Source of the DNA: Phoronis australis
Taxonomy: Eukaryota; Phoronida; Phoronidae
Length of the DNA: 64,000 nucleotides
Assembly (NCBI GenBank): GCA_002633005.1
Contig: NMRA01000045.1
Location: forward strand, 64,001-128,000
Reading direction: 5' to 3'
Both the position numbers and the translations under genes were made by a program. The notes under the pieces were generated by a model. That model did not search any database, had not been told where the DNA came from, and saw only the letters and a list, made by a program, of their open reading frames with translations. Below are positions 47,601-62,600 of this stretch, piece by piece (position 1 is the first letter of the stretch; every line of letters starts with the position of its first letter).

Positions 47601-50600
47601 AATTGAAACTTAAAGTCATAATCCAAATATTTTTTTTATTTATTGTGTTGTATTGTCAGGGGGAAGTACTGAATTATCATGATGGGAAAAAAATTAGATG
47701 GGAGACACTTGTGACCTTATTTTGATTTAATTTGTTTTTAGGGTCTAGCACTATCTATTACTGATGACTTACCAGACAGTTCAAAATGTCAGAAGTATTA
47801 CAAGTAACACTCTGGCTTAAATTTCATGTAATCTATAAAATGTTTTAGTGGCATGGAAGACCTGGGTGCATTCAAAGCACCGAGCTGACTGGGACCGTGA
47901 GAAGGCAGTTGGTTTCCAGCGGTCCCAGGAGTTCAAGGAGACTCGTCTGATATTCTACCGGTGGAGATTACAGTCTCAGCAGTCTTTGCTAGCTGCACCA
48001 CTCAGGAATAAAACACGACGCCGCAATCTCGGCAGGTCAGTATGCATCCATATTTTGGTTGATAGTAATTCATGTCAGAATGATGATAATTGATCATCTT
48101 TGGTTGCATCATGCATGGAAAACCTCTTGATCTTTTATTTTTATGCGCCCACATATTTATATGTGGACGCATTATGCTGTCATCTGCGTCCATCCTTCCG
48201 GGCGGCATCCGTCTGGCATCCGCTGCTCTATCGCCAAAACTAATTGATGTATGAAATTTTGCACATGTGTTTCTTTTATAGATGGGACGGTGTGAGCGAA
48301 CTTTCTGACGGATCCGACTAGCGGTGTGCTCCCTAGTAGCAATTTTAGTTTTTTATGTTTACTTCTGTATCTTCAAAGGTCCTTTGCGTATTTTCATAAA
48401 ATTTGGTATGTAGGCATCTACCAGTGAGAGGATGGTATCCTCTCGTTTTCGGATGGATTCGACGTAGTTTGTGCCACCTAGTGGCCAATTTTACTATTTT
48501 CGTGTCTGTTTTTTGACGTCCACCCCTCTATCAACCAAACGGCTTTAAGCATAATTGTGAAATTTGGCATGTGTGTTTTTACTATGAAGAGGACAGTTGA
48601 CGATGATTTTTCGACGACTTCGACTACTGTGGCACCTCCTAGTGGCAGTTTTTTTGTGCCAATGGCTATATCTCCTAAACCGTTTGCAGCATTTTTACTA
48701 AATTTAGTAAGTGCATTTATGTGATGATGACAATGGACGACAACGACTTTCGGACAGATCTGACAACTGGTGTGCCACGTAGGGCCGATTTTATTTTTTT
48801 ACGTTTACCTCTGTATCTTCAAAGGTCCTCAACGTATTTTCATAAAATTTGGCGTAGAGGCTTCTGTTAGTGTGGTGACGCTATATTTCTGTTTTCAAAT
48901 GAATTCGACCTAGTTTGCGCCACCTAGTGGCCATTTTTACTGTTTTCGAGTCTTTTTTTTTGGCGTCCACCACATTATCAACCAAACCGCTTTCACGATA
49001 ATTGTGAAAATTGGCTTGTATGTTTTAACTATGAAGTGGATGGCTGAGAATGATTTTCCGATGACTTCGACTACTGCGGCGCCTCCTAGTGGCAGTTTCT
49101 TTTTTTTGTGCCCATGGCTGTATCTCCTAAATCATTTGCAGGATCTTTACTAAATTTAAGAAGTGTGTTTATATGATGTTGACAACGGACGACAATGATT
49201 TTGGGATGGGTCTGACTACTGGTGTGCCCCCTGGTGGCAATTTTAGTTTACGATTACGTCTGTATCTTCAAAGGTCCTCAACAGATTTTTATAAAATTTT
49301 ATATACAGGCATCTATTGGTGAGATGACGCTATCCTCCCATTTTCGAGTGGAATCAAGGTACTTTGTGTCTGCCAGTGGCCTTTTTTGCTGTTTTTGAGT
49401 CTGTTTTTTGGCGTCTACCTCTCTATCAACCAAATCATTCTAAGGATGGTTTTGAAAATTGGCGTATATGTGCTCAGTGTGAAGAGGACGGTTGATGATG
49501 ATGACTTTGACTACTCTGGCACCACCTAGTGGTAGTTTTGTTTTGTTTTGCACCCATAGTTGTATCTCCTAAACCCACTGCAGGATCCTTATTAAATTTA
49601 GTAAGTGTATTTTATACGAAGATAACAACAGACAATGACGACTTTCAGGCGGATCCAATGAACACTGTGCCCCCAGGTGGCAATTTCATTTCATTCTGTT
49701 TTCCTTCGTTTCTCTGAAATTTCGTGACGGGATTTCTATGAAATTTGGTGTATCACTTTCTATTAAAGACGCAATGACATGTTCCCGTTTTCGGATGGAT
49801 TGTATGTTTTTGCGACATCTAGTGGCCATTTTTATGACACAAATAAGCAACCCTAAAAGCACACCATTTGGGATGCATTCGTGGGCGCATTTCAACGCTC
49901 CGCGTTGCTTTTGTTTATACATTTATTGCCCAGTCAATGAATATGGAAAGACTAGTCTGAGGTTGGACACCTCAGATCTAGCCTGTACGAAACAATAAAA
50001 CAATAAGTATTCAATAAACAAGGATCAAATGAAATGTAAATAAAATGTAAATTAACAGGAAAAAGGTATGGGGGATGGACTTTCATGCACGTTTAATACA
50101 CACATTCAAGCAGTGCTTAAATGGTGAAAAAGCTATAATTAAGAGGTTGATATGTTATGTAAATATTAATGTAGGTATCAAACATATTAGAATATAAAAA
50201 TAAACTGATACGAAAATTCTTTTCTAGTGCATAACATTGTGTAGCAATAATATGTACTAATTAATATCTAAATGTCAGTGTACATTAATTCTACTAACTA
50301 AAGACTTGCATGCAGACCTCTCCATTTATCCACATTGTGATCCTTTATCATTGTTCATTTATAAGAAATCACAGAAATTATGCTTTGCATGATAATTTAT
50401 ATCAACCATTAAATTTTTGCTTTCAACTTTTTTTTATGGTATTCATTTTATTCATAGAAGTTGTTGGTAGAAAAATTCGTGTGAAAATCTTTTATGATAC
50501 TTTATAATCAGCCAAAATTGCATGAATACAGTGAACCGAGATGTTTATCTGGAACTTGAAATGGGGACTAACTTCAAAATGTGGTCTCATTTATAGCAGT

Positions 50601-53600
50601 ACTTTCATTCCAGTAAATGTCTTAATCTGGAAGTTTGCCAATTAGCATAATCATCAAACTGGAGTTGTCTAGCTTGCCACGATAGCATCCTGACATTTAG
50701 TTGGAATAGAAGTTGACCACTCTGGCCTTATGATTTTGAAGCATTTTTATTCTTAAATGCTCTAGTTCTGTAAGCAATGTTTTGAGACTGATTTTGTAGG
50801 AGCATGTGGCTGACTTTTTGGAGTCAGACTTAAACAGAAAGAAACTTGATGTATTAGTAACAAAAGTAATTGCTTTGCAGGGCTTTCGATGCTTGGAGAC
50901 TTGTTTATCTCAGAAAACACTCAAGTGCTATGAGGCGGCATGAGCTACAACATAACCAACTCAGAGAACTCTTCTCAAAGTGGAGGTGCGTTTAATTTTG
51001 CTCCTTGTGCTTTCTTGTAACAAGTGGACGAGGCCAAGAAAGCATAGTTGGTTCTATTCTATAGTTGTTTTGAAAATCAAGTCAATATTTTTGGTTGTTC
51101 ACTTTTTCAGAAAAAGAAAACCCTGAGGTGAGCAAAAATGTTGCAGATCTGTTATTTAGTCGTGAGCGAAAGGCTCAAAATGAGTCTAGGTAGAGACCAT
51201 GACCAACATTGCTTTGTTGGCCTAGTGAGCGTAAGTTTGGAGAGACTAATAGCATAATGTGGTTTTCAAAAAGGAGTTAAGAAATTTCTTCTGTTCGTTC
51301 TCTGGTGATGTGCTCCAGTTGTGATTCGATGCATTTTGCTGTGGTGGATTTCAGGTCAAAAGTGAAGAAAAATGTTGGCTTAGCGAGGTTGCGGTTTGGG
51401 TTGGACCGGAGATTGTTGCAGAATTGTCTGCATGGCTGGCAGCTTGTTGTTAACAGAAGGAAACTCTGTGACTTGTTCACAGTGAGAAGGCAAAAGAACT
51501 TGTCAGAGTACATTTTCAAAACCTGGAGGGAGAAACTGGCTTTAGGGTGGCAACTTAGGCAGCTGTCATTGGAACACGAGGTATTTAGTTCTTAGTTCTA
51601 TCAGTGACTTCTGTGATATTCATGCTTATTGAACAGAGGAAATTAATTTGTAATGCAACCATACTATACCGTAGTGTCGAATCTCTCATCGTCCTTAACT
51701 TGGTTTGAATCATTCAATTGTGTATACGTATACTTTTAAGAGTTGTAATTCGACCTGTTGAGCATTCAGTTTGAATGAAATACAACACTTCTATACAACA
51801 GTTGGAGAATTCACTTATTGTCTTAGTGCTATATTTATGTCATCCTAAGTGAAAAAACAAGAATTCCTCATACATTGAGAGTAACCTGTTTTCGAGGTTG
51901 TTTCACGAATTAAACGGTACATGGATATTATGAGAGCCACAGAAGCCCCTGAGTTGAACAAATTTTTTGTTATTTTTAGGAGCAAGTGTTCTATTTACTG
52001 AGGTCCACATTTGTCGCATGGCAAGAGAAAGTTCATCGTACGAAGGTTGAAGAGGATAAGATAGTCAGTGACATCATTGCTAGTCACCAACAGAGGTCTC
52101 TGTCTTATTGGTTCCTACTGTGGAGGTCAAGAGTTGTCATGGAGGTCAAAGCCAGGTTGGTGTTACGGTTGTGTATTTAGACTATAGTACTCCACCTCTA
52201 AAGTTGTTTATTTAGACAAAAGTTGCTCTGCAGCATCGTTATTTTTATTCAAGAATGATTTTCTATATTTACTAGTAAAATTCTTCAGTTATTACCTTTT
52301 GCAATAACGTTTTGGCAACAGTAACTTACAGTGGTCCCGGATTTTGAGAACCAGTTTGATGCCTGTTATTCAGTATTAGAAAATTGGTTCTCTGTGAGTG
52401 ATAATTTCCCAGATTTCAATAGAACTTGCTGCATTTCTACCCGAAGCCCAGGAAATCAGTATGTCACAATGTCAGAAGTCTTAGGCTTCAATCCTTGGTT
52501 AATTTTTTGATAGAGTTCACGAGTCTTGATCAAGTGTGATCTTATGAAGTCATAAACAGTCAGTGGTAAATAATCCGGGCTAAAATCCTAAGAAAATATC
52601 TTTTACAGTTTTTTCATCAAGAAAAATTAATACAGATGGGTCTTTGAACTTTCACCTTATTTCAGGCAACTATGTGTCGTCTTTGACCGACAACGTCTGC
52701 AACGGCTTTTCCACGCGTGGCAGACGTCAACGACTGATGAAGTGTACAACTCTATACGGAGGTTCAACGAGGCTCTCCAGGCGAGGTCGCCGTCACACCT
52801 AGGAGAGTTTATGAACAGTCTTAGTCTGCCCCCCTCACCTGTGCCACTCAGTGCCAGGTCTCAGCTATCAGGTAACGAGGGTATCATATTTTGTATACGC
52901 AGACCGGTGGTTCAAATAAATTAGTGGCACAGAAAGAGTTTTACAATTTCACTGTCTTAGAAACATTAATGCTAGTCTTCTTGTTTTCACCATTATGATC
53001 CAAGTTTGTGCACAATTATAGAAGGTCACTAGCAGAATATATGAGACAATATAAATTCAAAAAGTTGAATGTTGCTTTAAAGGCTTTGGCATTGAAACAG
53101 TGAGAAGCCATTTAGAATTTGATATGCAGTGTTAAGAATGCTTAAGGGTACAGAATTGTATTAATAGGGATAATTCCATTTTCTTTGGTTAAATTTCACT
53201 ACGTGAGTATAAAGTAACTAACTTGTTCTCATGTAGCATGCATGCTGCCATGTTTATTTGGATTATTGCTACTAACAATGTTTTTGTGTGAAATTCTTAG
53301 CCTATGCTGTGAAATTATGTAGTTGGTGCATTGGTACTGATTATAGTTCCACTGGTCTCATTTAGTCTGATTTTACAATAAATTAATGGAACAAGTGTAC
53401 AATCTTGAAATCCCAACTTTGTTATTTGTAAGTGATAATGTTGTATCTTCAGGCATGCTCACTAATCGGGATCTGTCGTTTAATCCCGATACGTTTCTAG
53501 ATCTCCATGAGGATGATGGGTATTTCAACCAGTACAGTACACCAAGGACGTTGAGACCCAGGTAAATTATTACAGTTGATTCAGTGTACACTACCTGCTA

Positions 53601-56600
53601 AAGGTGATCGGACAAAAGGCTGTTTACTGAAATGATGGCTGAGTGGCTTTGAATTATACAACCTCTGTTTGGATCATGGTCCCGTACTTCTTTAAATGAA
53701 ACACAGTAAGCATTTGTGATGTCACGTTTTTTTCAGAAAAGTGGTAGCAAATGCAAACACATGAGTCACATGTAACAGCTATCCCGCTGTGGGTTCAGTT
53801 TGTATAAGTAGCACTGATGCCAGGTGAGGCTCACTCATCTCGGGAGAAAACTGGACACTGGCAGAAATGGCTAGAAATGACTGGTCACTGCGGCAAAATT
53901 CTAATGTTTGAATAACATTTTCATCTTCTTGTTTTCTTTCTGTGAAGTGCCCGTCGTTCCCGCTCATGGTAGTCAGTTAATGTGTCTTAATGCGTATGCT
54001 TTTTCCAGGATCGTTATACGTTCACCAGCGACATGCTTTTCTGAAGTTGAAACTTGAGTGTATTCCATCTATTAATTATAAGAATCATTATTTATGTGTG
54101 GTAATCGTGGTTGCATTGTGTGATTGCATTGTAGGCTTGAAAGACGAGACTCTGAGACCACGGTTGGAACTAGTGTATGTAGCCTGAACCTGGACAGTTT
54201 AGAATCGTCGGGTAACTTCCACGCTGTTCAGACACCTCTGACACCTTTTGGGATCCAAGGAAATGATCTTCAAGTATGTGGTAGTCTCCCTAATAGATAG
54301 TGCCAATTGGCAGTAATGGCGACACTTGCTATATCATTATGATGGTGCCAATTGGCAGTAATGGGGACACTTGCTATATCATTATGATGGTGCCAATTGG
54401 CAGTAATGGGGACACTTGCTATATCATTATGATGGTGCCAATTGGCAGTAATGGGGACACTTGCTATATCATTATGATGGTGTGTCGGAATCTTGTGTTA
54501 TTTAATGGTTCAAAGCAATCACCTTTTGCCTGTAATCTTCTGTTTTCAAGCCAATGCATATCAATTCACTTAATGAAATCAATGGTGAAGCATTTAGTCT
54601 TGTACAAAAGGCCAGGATTTAGTTTCTGCGCCCCCTATGGAAGACTTTAAGAATTAGTTGAGTGCCTCATCTGCTTCTTTCTGTATATTGAACACAATTT
54701 CACCTTATTCCAGTTTCACCTTATTCCAATTTCACCTTATTCCAATTTCACTGAAGACCATTATTCTAGTTCATACTCAAAGGATGCTTTACCTCAGTCT
54801 TTAGTAGTTCCCTGTTATTTCTTTACCCGTCAGTACACCAGCATGAGGAAACTTACAAATCCCATGAAAGTTCTTTGTGTCCCAAAGACTACTCTTTCCT
54901 TTCTGTTCACAGAGGATCAAATTTAGTAGCGTTGCCATTGCTGCCTTAAACAATTATTGATAACAGTTTTCAGTTGACTGGTGTGTTGCCAACAAACAAG
55001 GACATTCTTTGATCTCCATTGTAGGATCTTGCAATGTATGCCATATGTAGGTGGCGCCACTGGCCTGTTAGTGCAGCTTTCCATCAATGGAGGGAGTTCA
55101 CGTGGAGACAAAGGAACATGAAGTTTGCTAGTGACTGTGTGCAGGAGATGACCCAAGTGTTGTCTAAAAGGCGCTCGTTTATGAAGTGGTTGAAACAGTA
55201 CAGGGATGCTGAAATAGCTACACAATTCCAAGTTAGACATCATTATTTGTATACTGGTTTAGGGGAGCTTAGTGTTTACACTAGTTTAAGATGGCTGAAT
55301 ATTTGTGACAGCTTTCCTTGATATATTTTGGAAAAGGGAATATTATTTCATTGGTATTTGAAAGGTGACTTGTTTAAGTTCATACCCTGAGATAGCATGT
55401 GTTGTATGCAATAATTTTGACAATAAATTGAATAATATGATTTGTGTTCATTTATCTGGTCATTGTGGACAATGTTAAGCATGGTTGTTATTGTGACCTG
55501 TTCTAAAAACATGTTTGACCAACATATGGCTTGTATGAAGACTAATAATTCTTACTCGTGCCATATTTGAACATTTACTGTTAAAAATTCACTTTTCACG
55601 TGTTGACTTCGTTGTTTCAGTGTAAATCCCTCCTGAGTAACAGCTTAAAGTTGTGGTTGGCCTTTGTCTATCAGGAGAAGCAGTTCAGGTGTGCCAAACA
55701 GATAGCAGCTCAGCACCACCAGTCTACTGTGCAGAGCCAAACATTCTATAGATGGAAGCTGAAGGTATTTGTTTTAGATCACCACCAGGACAAACTTAGT
55801 TTTTTTTAGAATTCGGAAGCACTGGGGGGTAGTATGGCCTTGTAGTAGAGTGTACTACTCTCAGTCAAAAGGTTTGTTGACTGTACGTGAAAAAGCTGGT
55901 TGTTTATTTTCAGTAGTAGACCAATGCAGTTTGTTGCATGCAGATTTTGATTCAAAACGCTTTAATCAGTGACTGACTTTAATCAAAACTTAGTTCATGT
56001 AATTTTAAGGGATATTTTCAAGTTTTCAAGAGACGTGACAAACTTAGTGGACAAATAATGGACGGAATCTTAAGAAAAGTTGTAGTAAATCATAGAATCA
56101 ACAAGATTTTTGAACTTTCTTAACATCTAAACTTTATCTATCCAGGGAAATTTAATGATATTATATGTTTGGCGGGGTTGTTGTAACTAGGAAATGTAAA
56201 ATGAGCAGTCTTAGACTAGTGTCTGCACATAAACCTGCTGTTGTTCAAAAGATGCGAGAATGATGGTTGATTGTCTGTCATTCTCGCTGTTATGTGTGTC
56301 TCTCCAGATTGCTGAAAGACGCCGATTGGAGGAACTCCACGGAGTTTGGTACGACCTTCCAGTCGAACGTTACTACCTCCGTGACGTGTGCGAGAGGTTT
56401 CAGGAGGGTATTTCTTGTGTAACCACGGCCAACTGTTGGGCTCTGTGGCGAATGAAACTGACCCAGTTGAGGGAAGCCCGGTTATACAGGGATGGAAAGA
56501 TGAAAGCCAGGTTGGTTCAGTCTGTTTTGGTGTTCAGTAACTCTTTCAGTGTCTGGTAATTCACTATTGTGTATCACGTATGATAAAAGGTTGTATGGCA

Positions 56601-59600
56601 ATTTTTAATTTGTCAAATTTCTCAACGTTACAAGTATAACAGAAACGATTGCACTGCGCAGTTGCTGTAAAACAACACCTGGTAATTTTTTATTATTTGT
56701 GCCACGGAAATTGTTTTTTGTAAAATAGAATAAAGACAGTATTAGCAAGAATTAACCATAAAATCATATCTGGTACATGTGTTCAGACAACAGTTTTTCA
56801 AAATGTCATAGCTAACGGAATAGATGTGTTCTTGGATTTTTTTATATTCTAATCCTGAAACAGATTAGTATCGATTATTGTTGACTCTGAATTACGTTGA
56901 CTCTTGTACTGTCACTGTAAGGCAAGAGTTTCAAAGATTTTGATTTGTTTCTGACAGGATTTTCAGCTGTTGGAAGAACTATTGTCAAGCAAGATCTGAA
57001 TCAAGCAAGTTGTCTATGCAGTTTAGGTGTTCAAAGCTCCAGGGAAGGGTATGTATTAGGCATTTCAACTTTAATGAATGTTCATGTTATGCTTTTTTGT
57101 GAATGTCTCCTGGAAGATCTGGGATAAAATGTGGACATCTGCAGGAAATGATGAAATCTTGTAGACAACATGTGGATTTTGACATTCTGTTTATGAACCA
57201 TTTAACTGTAAAGCATAATAAGCCAAATGGTGTAGTCGTGTATAAAAGTTTGTTTTTAGTGATAAGTGTAAGTATTGGGAAGAGCTTCAACAATTTTTTG
57301 AGACCAGGAGTTACTTGTGTTATGTGAGTTTTGCACCCACCGCAATAAGATTGACCTTGTTATCACTGCTCATTTCCCATTCAACTATGAGAATCACTTG
57401 ATCCTGATGATGAGTGTTGTATGTGCAGTAAGTTAATTGGCTGAAACATAACCGATTGATACCCGTTTCTGACCAGATGGTGTTCAGCCTCTGTGCAGCA
57501 CTGTCTTGAGTAAACTGATTTGTGACTTGAGTAAAATTGAATATTATTCTCTGGTAACTTTTTCGTATTTCCAGTAGCTGAACTGGCTTTAATTATTACC
57601 AAGGATAGTACCTTTCATTCCAGTTGATCTTGAAAAATTATCATGTTTTGGTATGTATAAATTACTTGAAAAGTGAAACATTCATGGTTATTTTTTTAAA
57701 TTATGAATTATTTCAGTTCTTTTTTGAGTGGAAACATCGACAGCAAAGACAAGAAGAAGCTGACATGAGGTTTGTGTTGTCATGGCGACGGTACATGGTC
57801 GACATTCTTAAAAGATGGAAGACTTGGGCATTTGGTAAGTTGCTTACAAACTGAAGGTAAAATTCAAGGACGAGTACTTGGATGCTCATACCTGGAATGC
57901 TGTAGTGTTTCATTCTATACAACTATATTTGTGATTTTTGTGAAGTTTCCATACTAAACTTAAAGCCATGCCACGTACCTTCTTTAAAGTAGAAAATCTT
58001 AAGAGATTTTGTACTGTGACTAATTAACACATCTTATATTGACATAGTTACACCATGGGTTGAGTGGAAGTCATTGGTTGCTTTAGATGCAAATTTATAC
58101 TGCACCCCTGACCAGTGATTCAATCTAATTTGAAGTGGAATTTTTATGTGTTTCGTATACTTACACCTTGCTTCAAGGTGTGGTCCTGGACTTTAGCCGT
58201 CTTTTTTAGTGTCAACATTTACAAAACTTGATATGCCATGGTTAACCCATTTCACCCACTTATACAAGCCTCATGACCTCTAGAGGCAGACACTAGATTC
58301 GCTTCTGATCTCATTCTCAGACAAAGGATCATGACAGTATCAAAATTCACTAACACAAAACAAAATCTGAAGTAACTAATAAATACACTTCTTGACATAC
58401 TCACCATCATGTAGTAGTTGCGTACAGAGACAACTAGGCCCTATACACTCTTTAGTAGTAGTTGCGTACAGAGACAACTAGGCCCTATACACTCTTTAGT
58501 AGTAGTTGCGTACAGAGACAACTAGACCCTATACACTCTTTAGCTTCCTCTCTTTGCTTGTGTTGCCTGTCTTAGAATGATGTCATCGCACAGTATAAGT
58601 ATCATAGAAAGCATGGCTAGTCAACTGTAGCGTTGATCCGAAAGTGTTTGTCTTTGTGTGATACAACTGTCCGTCGTAATTGCGTAATATTGAACTCTGG
58701 AAGTATTTGTAGATGCTAGAACTCTTCAGAATAAGCTCTTCCTTTGCTCAATAGTATTTTTTTGTCCTAGAAGTGGTTTTCTTTTCAATTATGCTGTGTC
58801 GAAGGTCATACTTTTAAATTAAAAATCTAAATCTTATCTTTAGTATACATTATTTTTACACTAATTATGTCTTTACAGAGCATCGGCGAGAGACAGAAAT
58901 CAGTTGCCACCTTGAGAGAGTACAGTCAAGGTCACTGTTGGCTTTCACGTTTTACTCTTGGAGAGAGCAACATAGGAAACAGCAGCTGGCTAAGAATGTG
59001 GCGTCATCATCATTGGTGATGAGGTAACTTTAATTCAGTGGTTTTTCATAATTTGCTGCACACTTGTATTGAATGTTCATTGAGCGTGGATTATGGTATA
59101 AAGGCACCGCCTGGTCAAAATTCCTGTAATCTCATTGTCTGTAATAAGTCATGTGTAACACACATGGGACATGCGGTCACTTTTTACTAATGAGCTTTTC
59201 GTAGTTAATAAATCTTGTTGTGGCATATGGAAATAACAGGTTTGCTTGTGTGATTAAATTCACATCTAATGCAAAATTAATTGAATGTGTTATCTCATTT
59301 CACCTGTATTGTTTGTTGGTATGTCTCTAATGCTAGCCACCCTTGCGGTGCACCCACTTAAACAAGGCAGAGGCTGCATGGCACAGCTTGATCTGGACAC
59401 AGTGCTGACCTCGATCACACTCCTCTAGCTGTAGCCTGTTTCATGTGATCGTCTGGCTTGTGGCATGGCTAGCTTTACTCTAAAAAAAGCAATATTGACA
59501 GTATGCACAAGCGCATACCCTGCGATATGTGATCGATTGTACACACACAGTTGCAAACACGCATAAAGACTACAGTTCTGCTGACGCGAGCCAGAAATTA

Positions 59601-62600
59601 TCCAGTCAGGAAACTCTGTCAAGGCAACATTACCGTAGACGCTGCACATGATGCGACAACTGTTTCACAAAAAGTACATGCGACTGATGGCAACTCGTGT
59701 TATTGATTGCTAAAGAATCATGCTTTCGTGGATAGATGATCAACTTAGTGGATGTTGGAAAGACCGCTAGCCATAATCAAGTACATGAGATTAGGTGTAA
59801 ATGCCATTGGTTAGTAAGAAATCAATTATGCTGAAACTGACAAAACACAATGTGTTCTGTGAGAAATGTGAGCCTTTATTCTAGGAATATTACAGAGACC
59901 AACTTCTTCACGAATGCTGTCGTTTCTCCTTTCAGAACTTTTCGTGGTTGGTATCGTGTATCAAGTAGCCGCACCAGATGTCGCCGCTTGTACCACCAAT
60001 GGCAGGTGTCTTCGTGCAATTGTTTGGTAAGCAAAAATATATTGATCAATTCATTGTACTTGGCACTGCATGTAAGTTATATGGTTTTCATGATTCTGTA
60101 TCACTTGTAAACGCTCTGATAGTTCTTGTGTTGATATTTCCTAATAGTCAACTGTCAAGTTTACCAACTGAGCTTGGTAAGTGAGACGATATTGTTGTTT
60201 CATAACCTTGCTTAAGGTTTGTATTCTTGGATGTGCAAAAATCTGCACGAGGTCTTACAAACTTCATGCAGACTCCCGCTGCACAGTAGCAGATTAGCAC
60301 CATGATGTCGACAGAAGTGGGACAAAAGTCCAACTTGGTTCATATATTATCCCTTTAGAGTAAAAAGTCCAGTCAATGTTATATTATTCAAAGCCAAACG
60401 GGCATGAGCCATCTTTGTGTTTCACTGACACTCATAGACAAAATGAATAATTTGACAAATAAATAATTGAAAACAAATCATTGGGTGTGCAGGTGCAGTT
60501 CCTTGGCAGGAATTTGTAAACATGAAAGGACTTGATATAAACAATGAAGGATTTTTGTTGTTTTCCATTTGATAAGACTGTTGAAGCCAAAATGTCATAA
60601 CATATGTTTTGTTTCAATAACTATTGTATTTTAATGTTACATTTCAGTTGAACACCTCATTTCATTTGTGGCAAGCCAGTGCGAAAGTCAGGCAGCTGAC
60701 ACGCCAATCCAACCAGCGTAGACTGGAAGGTATTGTAAGGAAAGCAGCATTGAAATGGAGGGACTTTACACTAAACCGGCGAGCACAACGTCATTGGATG
60801 ATGGAGTCTTTAACAAAGGTAGTACGTTGCACTCTGAACTGGACGTCTGTGACATGAAGTTTGTGAAAAGCGTAGAGTTCACGTGATGACAAGATTTACT
60901 GTGAAACATTAGTCGAGCCTTTATAAATATGTGTATTGAGGTAGTCAATACATCTGCTGAAACACAGCTGAAAGGACAATTTTGCACTGATTCTGTGAAA
61001 TGGAAATAAATAAGAGAAATTCAGGGTATGGAGGCAAAATATTTGTTGAGAGTGGTTATAGTACTAGCAAAATTCAATTCCTGTCGGTACATATGAACCA
61101 TGAACAGTCTTACCTGTACATTTTTTTCTTCTGTTTGAACAAATTGATTGTATACAGTGTACAAGTTCAAGGTTAGGTGAAAAATGGTGGAGTAAAAAGT
61201 GAATAGCGAAACGTCGAATCTTGGAATCTCCGTATAAATATTAAGTTCTTGATCTCCGTCCAGTTATATTCGTCATATTTTTTTGAAGATGAATTTCTTC
61301 ATGTCCTCTTAATGTGAACGTGTGCAGTATGGTGGCGCTGTTGATCTCTATTGGTGTTACTGCCACCATTAGAGAGTAACGTAATTATTCTTCTGCTTAC
61401 ACTTTGTGTGCAGGTTGCTATTATAGTTACTTGTTGCTATAACTGAGGTATTGAGAATGAGGTCAACCTCTTCTGTGTTAGCACACAAATCCTTCTTAAA
61501 GCAAGACGGACATTTAGTGTACTGTTAACTCAATGCTTTTGTTTTAAGTCACATTCAGGCGCGTTACTTTGATGACATGCAAATGGAATAGCACACAAGC
61601 TTATAAATAGAACGTTGTGTGAATGGGCACTATCATTTTTCCAGATGTTCTTGATGTGGAGATCCCGTGTGGAATACCAGCGTCAGACAAAGTGTGTCGC
61701 TCTGTACTTTGGCCTGTTGTGGAAACAGAAAGCGCGGAACTGTCGTCTTCGGGAGGTGGAAGCGGAGGACTTGAGAAGACAACTAAATGACCGTGTGCTC
61801 AGGATCAGGTTTGACGAGTGGGTCACCAGGTGGCAGCAGTTGAGAAGGAGTTGTGATCATTATGATTCCTGCATGAAGGAGAGGTACTTCAGATCTAGAC
61901 TTCTAAACTTATGTGCTGCTCATAGGTTAGACTGATAGATAAGAGTTCATATATCGGTATAGATGTTATGAAATGTAAGGAGGACCTTTCAACTGAAGAT
62001 TACTTCTGAACTTCATGAACAGATCGTAGTTAATAAAATCAATGTTTGTAGTAGCTCAATGTATGTATCAAATGTAGTAACAGCTGTGCTTCTTGATGAT
62101 TTCTGAATGTCTCAATTCTGTTAGATTGGCTTTGTTATTAATTAAACAAGAAAGTTGCTTGGAGAATAAGATGAAATTTCTGACTTCACTCTTTACTAGC
62201 TCGTATTTCATGATTTGTACCCTAGGCATTCATTTATTGAATGCTTTTATAGTGGCACAAAGTAAATTGGTATGCGTTTCATTTATTGTTGAGACTATGT
62301 TCTGTTGCGTCAAAGAAAGCCAAAGTTTCATAAAATAAAATGGCACACAGTCTTTGTGTCTCCTGATTTAGTGACTGGTTTACATCATTTGGCTTGTTTG
62401 TTTTAGAACCTTCAAAGGCTGGTTTGCCTATGTTGCTAAGCGAAGGCACTTACATGCCATTCAGACGAGTGTTTGTCAGCAGAAGGATCTTGCTATTGTA
62501 AGTTACAATTAATAAATGTTACTTTAAATTAGGTCTTTTGATTGAAATGTGACATTCAGTTCCTGTGTTCATTCCTCGAGATTGCTCACACAGAATTTAT

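Noticed and set aside
54300-54650. 116-codon frame over the 45-bp minisatellite as a CDS
   Set aside because: Exons 20 and 21 join in phase 0 across it, and no splice sites include it.
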